The notes under the pieces: generated by a model | What the model was told of the DNA's origin: nothing | The model's database searches: none | The model's input: the letters and a program-made list of their open reading frames with translations, nothing else | Translations under genes and position numbers: made by a program | From: Gammaproteobacteria bacterium | Lineage (GTDB): Bacteria; Pseudomonadota; Gammaproteobacteria; Acidithiobacillales; Acidithiobacillaceae | Direction of reading: 5' to 3' | Length of the DNA: 19,294 bases | Assembly: GCA_023381645.1 (NCBI GenBank) | Contig: JAMCRJ010000065.1 | Coordinates: forward strand, 1-19,294 | Shown: positions 13,611 through 19,294 of the stretch, piece by piece | How the letters are laid out: each line of letters starts with the position of its first letter | How positions within the stretch are numbered: the first letter of the stretch is position 1

Positions 13611-15111
13611 GATCTGCCCTCCCTTCGGGGTCGAGGCCGTTTTCGGCCAGTGCTACGGCGCGGAACATGGCGCGGCGTTTGTTCATGGTTTCTTCCCACT
13701 CCGCCGCGGGTTCCGAGTCGGCGACAATGCCGCCGCCCGCCTGGATATGCAGCATGCCATTCTTGATGACGGCGGTGCGAATGGCGATGCAGGTGTCCAT
13801 GTTGCCATTCCAGCCCCAGTAGCCCACCGCTCCGGCATAGACGCCGCGCGCTACCGGCTCCACCTCGCGGATGATTTCCATGGCGCGAATCTTGGGCGCA
13901 CCGGAAACGGTCCCGGCCGGGAAGGTCGCTCGCAAAGCATCCATGGCGTCCAACTCGGGACGCAATCGTCCCGTGACCTGCGAGACAATGTGCATGACAT
14001 GGGAGTAACGCTCAATACCGAACGAATCGGTCAACTGCACCGAGCCGGTATCGGCGATACGCCCCACATCGTTGCGCGCCAGGTCGATGAGCATGAGGTG
14101 TTCGGCACGCTCTTTGGGGTCGGCGAGGAGTTCCCGCTCCAGCGCCTCATCTTCGGCGCGGGTCTTGCCGCGCGGACGGGTGCCGGCGATAGGGCGCACC
14201 GTGACCTGATCATCTTCGACGCGCACCAGTATCTCCGGCGACGAGCCCACCAGATGGGTATCACCCAAGTCCACATAAAACATGTAGGGGGAGGGGTTGA
14301 CGCCACGCAGGGCGCGATAGAGATCCAGCGGGTGCGCGGTCAGCGGCGTGGACAGGCGTTGGGAGGGCACCACCTGCATCACGTCCCCGGCACCGATATA
14401 CGCCTTGATGGTGCGCACCGCCGCCATATATCCCTCACGACTGAAGCTGGCGGTGAAATCTGCCTCGCGGACGTGTCGGGTGCGCACCGGCGGTGGGGGC
14501 GGCAACGCCGACTCGCGCAGCCGCTGCTGGAGATGCTGCAGGCGGGCGGCGCCACGCTCCCAGGCATCGGGTTGGGCGGGGTCGGCATGCACCAGCAGGC
14601 GGAGGGTGCCGCGCAGGTTATCGAAGATCAGCAGTTCGTCGGCCACCAGCAACTGAATTTCCGGCAGCCCCAGCGGGTCGGGCAAGGGCGTGCTGCGGGC
14701 GAGGCGGGGTTCGATGCTGCGGACGATGTCGTAGCCGAAATAGCCCACCAGGCCACCGCTGAAGCGCTCATCGGCATTTTCCAGTGGTGCCACACGGAAG
14801 CGCTTGCGGAAGGCGCTGATCCATTCCAGGGGGTCCGCCGGGGTCACCCGCTCGGTCTCGACGCCATCCACATGAACAGTGACAACGCCCTGGGTGACTC
14901 GCAATATCTGCTGTGCCGGAAGACCGATGATGGAATAACGGCCCCATTTCTCGCCGCCCTGCACAGATTCCAGCAGGTAGGCATAGGGACCATCGACCAG
15001 CTTGAGATAGGCCGATAAGGGGGTGTCGAGGTCGGCGATGACCTCACGGGAAAGGGGTATACGGTTGTAGCCCTGGCGCGCCAAAGCCTCAAAGGTTGCT
15101 TTTGGAATCAC
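13594..15111 (-). CDS. trpE: Anthranilate synthase component I
   Basis: This 505-residue enzyme makes anthranilate from chorismate with ammonia from TrpG. The N-terminal half holds the tryptophan feedback site '[16 protein letters not shown]', so feedback inhibition is probably retained. The chorismate-binding half contains '[10 protein letters not shown]', '[14 protein letters not shown]', '[10 protein letters not shown]', '[12 protein letters not shown]', '[17 protein letters not shown]', '[18 protein letters not shown]' and '[22 protein letters not shown]'. A run of five prolines (204-208) joins the two halves. The start is GTG at 15111, preceded by an excellent ribosome site (GAGGTGAT) 6 nt upstream of the start counting from GAGG. 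It follows gph after a 110-bp gap that holds a possible leader ORF. Its place behind Calvin-cycle genes matches the A. ferrooxidans cbb3 cluster. Confidence 0.97.
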   Translation of the reverse strand: MIPKATFEALARQGYNRIPLSREVIADLDTPLSAYLKLVDGPYAYLLESVQGGEKWGRYSIIGLPAQQILRVTQGVVTVHVDGVETERVTPADPLEWISAFRKRFRVAPLENADERFSGGLVGYFGYDIVRSIEPRLARSTPLPDPLGLPEIQLLVADELLIFDNLRGTLRLLVHADPAQPDAWERGAARLQHLQQRLRESALPPPPPVRTRHVREADFTASFSREGYMAAVRTIKAYIGAGDVMQVVPSQRLSTPLTAHPLDLYRALRGVNPSPYMFYVDLGDTHLVGSSPEILVRVEDDQVTVRPIAGTRPRGKTRAEDEALERELLADPKERAEHLMLIDLARNDVGRIADTGSVQLTDSFGIERYSHVMHIVSQVTGRLRPELDAMDALRATFPAGTVSGAPKIRAMEIIREVEPVARGVYAGAVGYWGWNGNMDTCIAIRTAVIKNGMLHIQAGGGIVADSEPAAEWEETMNKRRAMFRAVALAENGLDPEGRADHAAHD

Positions 15112-15153
15112 GGATCACCTCGTTAGAGCGATAGATAAGGAAGTCACTGCCTT

Positions 15154-15198
15154 TCAGCAGCAACGCCATCGTCTCTCCCACCGCAGTGTTTTCCGCAT
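15154..15198 (-). other. Candidate leader ORF with two Trp codons upstream of trpE
   Basis: In the gap between gph and trpE, ATG 15198 opens a 14-codon frame, MRKTLRWERRWRCC, ending in TGA at 15154, about 42 nt before the trpE start. It has two tryptophan codons, as expected of a trp leader peptide, but not adjacent. CACTGC within it can pair with GCAGTG just downstream. No hairpin followed by a U-run is present, so classical transcription attenuation is not supported. An overlapping frame from ATG 15169 (26 codons, ending at 15089 inside trpE) has a purine-rich site just before it and could instead couple translation into trpE. Confidence 0.25.
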
Positions 15199-15221
15199 GG
15201 TGCCTCTGATCCCTCGTAACG

Positions 15222-15905
15222 CTACGCCAGAATATCCAATAATTCGCTCATGTTGTCCAGTACCGCGTCGGGCTCCAGGCAATGGACGGGCTCATCGCCG
15301 TTATAACCGTAGGTCACGCAGGCAATAGGCATGCCCGCCGCCCGCGCCGCCTGCGTGTCGTTACGCGAATCGCCGACCAGCAAGCAGTTTTCCACCGGCT
15401 GATGAAAGTGTTCAGCCGTATGGGTCAGGGGCAATGGATCGGGTTTCTTGCGGGGCAGGCTGTCGCCGGACAAGACCAGTCCGAAGAAATCGTAGAGGTC
15501 CAGTCGCTGGAGCAGCGGCAGGGTGAAGGCCGTGGTCTTGTTGGTGATACATACCAGTTCCCGGCCCTGAGCCTGCAGGGTCTCCAGCGTTCTGCGCACG
15601 CCAGGGTAGATCACGCTATGATCCAGCAGATGCTCCCCGTAGTACTTGCTGAAATCGACCATGGCCGCATCCAGTTCCACTTCGCTGGGATCGCTGTGGA
15701 TCGCCAGCGCGCGACGCATCAGTTCACGGACACCGTTACCGATGAAGCCACGAATGACCGGCATTTCGGCGGGCGCACGCCCAAGTTTTTGCAGCACATG
15801 GTTGGCCGCACCGGCCAGGTCCGGCGCGGTATCTATCAGCGTGCCATCCAGATCGAGCAGGACGACGCGCGCAGTAAACAGCGTGCCGGTATTCGGCTTT
15901 GCCAT
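15222..15905 (-). CDS. gph: Phosphoglycolate phosphatase
   Basis: This 227-residue HAD-superfamily phosphatase corresponds to CbbZ/Gph, which removes 2-phosphoglycolate formed by the oxygenase reaction of RuBisCO. Motif I 'LLDLDGTLIDT' places nucleophile Asp18 and acid Asp20. Motif II is 'CITNKTT', the motif III lysine lies in 'LPRKKPDPLPL', and motif IV is 'LLVGDSRNDTQAARAAGM'. A helical cap follows motif I ('PDLAGAANHVLQKLG', 'FIGNGVRELMRRAL'), as in phosphoglycolate phosphatases. The ATG lies 3 nt after the rpe stop. The location between rpe and trpE in a Calvin-cycle operon supports the phosphoglycolate assignment over other HAD substrates; in this setting it would be called cbbZ. Confidence 0.93.
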   Translation of the reverse strand: MAKPNTGTLFTARVVLLDLDGTLIDTAPDLAGAANHVLQKLGRAPAEMPVIRGFIGNGVRELMRRALAIHSDPSEVELDAAMVDFSKYYGEHLLDHSVIYPGVRRTLETLQAQGRELVCITNKTTAFTLPLLQRLDLYDFFGLVLSGDSLPRKKPDPLPLTHTAEHFHQPVENCLLVGDSRNDTQAARAAGMPIACVTYGYNGDEPVHCLEPDAVLDNMSELLDILA

Positions 15906-15908
15906 GAT

Positions 15909-16571
15909 TCAGCCCGCCAGGGCTTTGCGGAAAGCGGCGATGGTTGCGGCATAGTCGGGGGTGTTATAGATGGCGCTGCCCGCCACGAAGACATCGGCGC
16001 CGGCATCGGCGACCCGCCGCACATTGTCCACCTTGACGCCACCATCCACTTCCAGTTCGATAGCCTTGCCGGTCGCCTCGATGCGCTTGCGGATCGCCTC
16101 GATCTTGCGCAGGGTATACTCAATGAAGCTCTGCCCGCCGAAACCAGGGTTGACGCTCATCACCAGCACCAGGTCAAGACTCTCCAGCACATAGTCCAAC
16201 ACATTGAGGGGCGTGGAAGGATTGAGGGAAACGCCGGCCTTGCAGCCCAGGCTGTGGATCAACTGAATGGTACGGTCCAGATGGATCGTCGCTTCGGGAT
16301 GCACGGTAATGATATCGGCGCCGGCCTTGACGAAATCGGGAATGATACTGTCCACCGGCGAGATCATGAGGTGGACATCCAGAGGCTTTTGGGTGTGGGG
16401 CTTGATGGCGGCCGCCACCAGCGGTCCGATGGTCAGATTGGGGACGAAATGGTTGTCCATGACGTCGATATGAATATAGTCGGCACCCGCCTCATCGACA
16501 GCGCGCACTTCTTCACCCAGACGGGCAAAATCCGCCGAAAGGATGGAGGGGGAAATCTTGAACTGGGTCAT
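15909..16571 (-). CDS. rpe: Ribulose-phosphate 3-epimerase
   Basis: This 220-residue TIM-barrel enzyme interconverts xylulose 5-phosphate and ribulose 5-phosphate in the Calvin and pentose phosphate cycles (CbbE in this context). Conserved segments are '[16 protein letters not shown]' at the N-terminus, '[19 protein letters not shown]' with metal-binding His and Asp, 'LDVHLMI', '[15 protein letters not shown]' and 'ELEVDGGVK'. The start is ATG 16571, with GGAGG 4 nt upstream. The frame stays open for another 69 codons upstream, but that part overlaps the end of the aldolase gene and is unlike any epimerase. It sits 64 bp after fba and 3 nt before gph. Confidence 0.96.
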   Translation of the reverse strand: MTQFKISPSILSADFARLGEEVRAVDEAGADYIHIDVMDNHFVPNLTIGPLVAAAIKPHTQKPLDVHLMISPVDSIIPDFVKAGADIITVHPEATIHLDRTIQLIHSLGCKAGVSLNPSTPLNVLDYVLESLDLVLVMSVNPGFGGQSFIEYTLRKIEAIRKRIEATGKAIELEVDGGVKVDNVRRVADAGADVFVAGSAIYNTPDYAATIAAFRKALAG

Positions 16572-16635
16572 TTTGCCTCCAAAACAGGGCGAGAGCGCCA
16601 TGCGCCCTCGCCAGTCAACCGGTAGGTAGCGATAT

Positions 16636-17706
16636 TTAGACGCCGGTGACGCGAGGGTCGAGCTCACCCTTGCTGTAGCGCCTGAACATGGTATCCAGCG
16701 GGATGGCCTTGATCTTGCTGGCCTGCCCGGCGCTGCCGAAAGCCTCATAACGCTGACGGCAGATATCGCGCATGGCATCGATGGAGGCGGTCAGGAACTT
16801 GCGTGGATCAAAGTTCTTGGGATTTTTGGCCAGACTCTGACGCACGGCGCCGGTTGCCGCCAAGCGCAGATCGGTATCAATGTTGACCTTGCGCACGCCG
16901 TATTTGATGCCTTCCTGAATTTCCTCCACCGGCACACCGTAGGTTTCGCCGATGTCGCCACCGAATTCGTGGATGATCTTCAGCCAGTCCTGCGGCACCG
17001 AGCTGGAGCCGTGCATAACCAGATGGGTATCCGGGATACGGGCGTGAATTTCCTTGATCCGGTCGATACGCAGGACCTTGCCGGTCGGCGGCCGGGTGAA
17101 CTTGTAAGCGCCGTGGCTGGTGCCGATGGCGATCGCCAGGGCGTCCACTTTGGTGGCTTTCACGAATCGAGCCGCCTCTTCGGGATCGGTCAGCATCTGG
17201 TCATGGCTCAGACAGCCCTCGGCACCGACACCGTCCTCTTCGCCCGCCATGCCGGTTTCCAGGGAGCCGAGGCAGCCCAGCTCGCCCTCGACGGTCACAC
17301 CGACGGCGTGAGACATCTCCACGACCCTACCGGTCACAGTGGCATTGTAGTCATAGCTGGCGGGGGTCTTGGCGTCCTCCAGCAGAGAACCATCCATCAT
17401 CACGCTGGAGAAGCCGGAGCGGATGGCCTGGACGCAAACCGCCGGGCTCGCGCCGTGATCCTGATGCAGGACGACGGGGATATCGGGATACTCTTCGATG
17501 GCGGCCAGAATCAGATGACGCAGAAAGGCTTCGCCGGCATACTTGCGGGCACCGGCAGACGCCTGAAGGATGACCGGCGCGTCGGCGGCAGCCGCCGCTT
17601 CCATGATCGCGCGCACCTGCTCCAGGTTGTTGACGTTAAAGGCGGGGATGCCGTAGCTGTGTTCTGCGGCATGATCCAACAACTGACGCAATGAAACCAG
17701 GGCCAT
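16636..17706 (-). CDS. fba: Class II fructose-bisphosphate aldolase (Calvin-cycle type)
   Basis: This 356-residue Zn-dependent aldolase condenses dihydroxyacetone phosphate with glyceraldehyde 3-phosphate or erythrose 4-phosphate, giving fructose- or sedoheptulose-bisphosphate. Catalytic and metal residues are clear: '[11 protein letters not shown]' with Asp83 and His84, '[14 protein letters not shown]', His in 'GTSHGAYK', His in '[10 protein letters not shown]', and the phosphate-binding '[14 protein letters not shown]'. Length and the long insert after '[12 protein letters not shown]' fit the CbbA subgroup found in autotrophs. ATG 17706 has AGGAGA 7 nt upstream. The 107-bp gap to pyk is one of the largest in this unit and holds no gene; I see no convincing terminator or promoter in it. 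In this setting the gene would be called cbbA. Confidence 0.96.
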   Translation of the reverse strand: MALVSLRQLLDHAAEHSYGIPAFNVNNLEQVRAIMEAAAAADAPVILQASAGARKYAGEAFLRHLILAAIEEYPDIPVVLHQDHGASPAVCVQAIRSGFSSVMMDGSLLEDAKTPASYDYNATVTGRVVEMSHAVGVTVEGELGCLGSLETGMAGEEDGVGAEGCLSHDQMLTDPEEAARFVKATKVDALAIAIGTSHGAYKFTRPPTGKVLRIDRIKEIHARIPDTHLVMHGSSSVPQDWLKIIHEFGGDIGETYGVPVEEIQEGIKYGVRKVNIDTDLRLAATGAVRQSLAKNPKNFDPRKFLTASIDAMRDICRQRYEAFGSAGQASKIKAIPLDTMFRRYSKGELDPRVTGV

Positions 17707-17813
17707 AACACTTCTCCTAAATGTAAATAAAAATGGATTTGGTCTTGAGCAATCGTATAGAGGAGCCCCCCAAACCGCAAGCCGGGCCCCGTAACGGTCG
17801 GGATTGGACGGGC

Positions 17814-19253
17814 TCAGGCGCGGTGCGTGACATCACCGACCCGCACCAGCTTGAGGGTATTGGTGCCACCCGGAGCGCCCATGGGCTCACCGATGGTGAT
17901 GAGGATCAAATCTCCGTCGCGAACGACGCCGCGCCGCCGCAGTTCATCCTCGGCCGCATGCATCACCTGCAGGGGGTCATCATGGCGACTCTGGGGGAAA
18001 TTGACCGGGTGGACACCGCGATACAAAGTCACCTTGCGCCGGGTATAGACCTGGGGAGTCAGCGCGTAGATGGGCACCCGGGGATTGGCACGGGACAGCC
18101 ACAGGGCCGTGGAACCGCTCTCGGTAAAAGCCGCGATGGCCACGATGGGCGCGCGCATGGTGGCCAGAATGGCTGCCGCCGCGATGGTTTCGTCCATGCG
18201 TTCCAGCGGCCGGTCGATGATCTGCACGGTACCGGTGAACGGTGCCTGGCGCTCGGCTTCGCGACAGGTGCGGTCCATGGCGGCGACCGCCTCTACCGGG
18301 AAGGCTCCGCTCGCCGTTTCGGCGGACAGCATCACCGCATCCGTACCGTCGAGGACCGCATTGGCCACATCGGAAACTTCGGCGCGGGTAGGAATCGGCT
18401 GGTGAATCATGGACTCCATCATCTGCGTCGCCGTGATCGTCAGACAGTTGTACTTCTGCGCCAAGGCGATAATCCGCTTCTGCACCGGAGGCACCGCCGC
18501 ATCGCCGATCTCAACGCCGAGATCGCCCCGCGCCACCATGACGGCCTCGGACACCGCCAGAATCTCTTCGATGGCCTCTACCGCCTCGGCCCGCTCGATT
18601 TTGGCAACCAGGGCGCCGTGACCACCCGCTTCGCGGAAGAGACGACGCGCTTCTTCCATATCGGCGGCGCTGCGCGGAAAAGAGACCGCCAGATAGTCGG
18701 CCTCGAGGCGCGCCGCGGTGATGATATCCGCCCGGTCCTTATCTGTCAGCGCCGGCGCCGTCAGGCCACCACCCGCCCGGTTGATGCCCTTGCTGTTGGA
18801 GAGTTCACCACCCTGCACCACCCGGGTGTGAATTTCGGGGCCCTGCACCTTTTCCACCCAGAGCACGATCATGCCGTCATTGAGCAGCAGGGTTGCCCCC
18901 CGATCCACATCATTGACCAGTTGCGGGTAGGTCACGCCAACCCGCGTCTGATCGCCAATGGCGCACGTGGCATCGAGAATAAAAGGCTCGCCTTCCCGGA
19001 TATGGATCTTGCCTTCGGCAAATTTGCCGATGCGGATTTTGGGTCCCTGCAGATCGGCCAGCACCCCGACAGCCCGGCCGTGAGCGCGCGCCCTTTCCCG
19101 GACCATCTCCGCACGCTTGACGTGATCCTCTGCCGCGCCATGGGAGAAGTTGAGGCGAACGACATCAACACCCGCCTCGATCAGACGATCGATGACCCGC
19201 ACATCAGAACTGGCGGGACCCAGGGTTGCGACGATCTTCGTCCGGCGTATCAA
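17814..19253 (-). CDS. pyk: Pyruvate kinase
   Basis: This 479-residue enzyme converts phosphoenolpyruvate and ADP to pyruvate and ATP. Motifs in order are '[15 protein letters not shown]', 'VVRLNFSHG', '[12 protein letters not shown]', the B-domain, 'KDRADI', '[15 protein letters not shown]' with the catalytic Lys and metal Glu, '[13 protein letters not shown]', 'ATQMMESMI' and '[18 protein letters not shown]', with a full C-terminal domain ending '[12 protein letters not shown]'. The start is TTG at 19253, which overlaps the stop of pgk (TTGA) and is preceded by GAGG at 9 nt. No ATG is placed to give the conserved N-terminus. A glycolytic exit enzyme in a Calvin-cycle operon would send fixed carbon from 3-phosphoglycerate to pyruvate, as in the A. 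ferrooxidans cbb3 cluster. Confidence 0.96.
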   Translation of the reverse strand: MIRRTKIVATLGPASSDVRVIDRLIEAGVDVVRLNFSHGAAEDHVKRAEMVRERARAHGRAVGVLADLQGPKIRIGKFAEGKIHIREGEPFILDATCAIGDQTRVGVTYPQLVNDVDRGATLLLNDGMIVLWVEKVQGPEIHTRVVQGGELSNSKGINRAGGGLTAPALTDKDRADIITAARLEADYLAVSFPRSAADMEEARRLFREAGGHGALVAKIERAEAVEAIEEILAVSEAVMVARGDLGVEIGDAAVPPVQKRIIALAQKYNCLTITATQMMESMIHQPIPTRAEVSDVANAVLDGTDAVMLSAETASGAFPVEAVAAMDRTCREAERQAPFTGTVQIIDRPLERMDETIAAAAILATMRAPIVAIAAFTESGSTALWLSRANPRVPIYALTPQVYTRRKVTLYRGVHPVNFPQSRHDDPLQVMHAAEDELRRRGVVRDGDLILITIGEPMGAPGGTNTLKLVRVGDVTHRA

Positions 19254-19294
19254 GTGTGTGTACCTCGTGCACGTTCTTCCAGCATGGCTACGGC
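19250..19294 (-). CDS. pgk: Phosphoglycerate kinase, C-terminal end only
   Basis: Fourteen codons and a TGA stop are visible, reading [14 protein letters not shown], and the rest lies beyond the right edge. The 'VAxLEER/ARA' ending resembles the C-terminus of phosphoglycerate kinases. A pgk (cbbK) gene directly before pyk is what the A. ferrooxidans cbb3 order predicts. The stop overlaps the TTG start of pyk, so the genes are coupled. With so few residues the call rests largely on context. Confidence 0.6.
   Translation of the reverse strand, partial: AVAMLEERARGTHT

Noticed and set aside
13600..15018. A 472-codon open frame on the plus strand opposite trpE
   Set aside because: Antisense to a complete, conserved trpE, with no recognisable domain and low-complexity composition.
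15112..15221. Classical trp attenuator
   Set aside because: No GC-rich hairpin followed by a run of U precedes trpE, and the two Trp codons are not adjacent; only a weaker leader hypothesis is kept.
15282..16625. A 447-codon open frame on the plus strand opposite gph and rpe
   Set aside because: It is antisense to two well-conserved enzymes, and its His/Gly/Gln-rich product resembles no protein family; it is a by-product of high GC codon usage.
16572..16778. N-terminal extension of ribulose-phosphate epimerase by 69 residues
   Set aside because: The extension overlaps the fba 3' end, is not epimerase-like, and the internal ATG has GGAGG at the right distance and gives the canonical N-terminus.
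17707..17813. Promoter or terminator between pyk and fba
   Set aside because: A TTGCTC-N17-TATTTA match is too weak, and a GAGCCC/GGGCTC pairing has a loop of about 45 nt; neither is convincing.

Overview
The window looks like a chromosomal segment of an autotrophic, probably iron/sulfur-oxidising gammaproteobacterium-like organism, most likely an Acidithiobacillus of the A. ferrooxidans group. The main reason is the minus-strand run pgk-pyk-fba-rpe-gph-trpE-trpG, which matches the Calvin-cycle 'cbb3' cluster known from A. ferrooxidans, where tryptophan genes sit inside a carbon-fixation operon. The species call is from memory of that gene order, not from a search.

Layout. 1-6650 is an accessory stretch: a fragment of an ADP-ribosylglycohydrolase-like gene, a wrbA-type quinone reductase with an in-frame internal deletion coupled to a pirin gene, an Old Yellow Enzyme (nemA-like) with a palindromic operator in its promoter spacer, a small alpha/beta hydrolase, a benzoylformate-decarboxylase-like ThDP enzyme and a TSUP (TauE/SafE) permease. 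Its right half is visibly AT-richer than the rest. It stops at the 3' end of a tRNA-Met gene (6651-6727, minus), a classic integration position.

6728-11159 is compact core-type sequence. A four-gene minus-strand operon encodes a thioredoxin-like [2Fe-2S] ferredoxin, an alpha/beta hydrolase, a NodI-like ABC ATPase and a NodJ-like permease. It is divergent from coq7 (ubiquinone hydroxylase). An osmC-like gene and an Rrf2-family [Fe-S]-type regulator form a second minus-strand pair converging on coq7.

11230-19294 is a long minus-strand operon: pgk (3' end only), pyk, fba (cbbA), rpe (cbbE), gph (cbbZ), trpE, trpG, trpD, trpC. The genes overlap or lie a few bases apart, except for about 107 bp before fba, 64 bp between fba and rpe, and 110 bp between gph and trpE. 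Together they cover part of the Calvin cycle and lower glycolysis, clearance of RuBisCO-derived 2-phosphoglycolate, and conversion of chorismate to indole-3-glycerol phosphate (trpF is not in the window).

I saw no CRISPR array, complete insertion sequence, rRNA or convincing intrinsic terminator. The points most worth a second look are the ThDP enzyme with altered catalytic positions, the internally deleted WrbA with its palindrome-covered promoter, the nemA promoter with a nested operator, the tRNA-bounded accessory block, and a Trp-codon-containing leader ORF before trpE.
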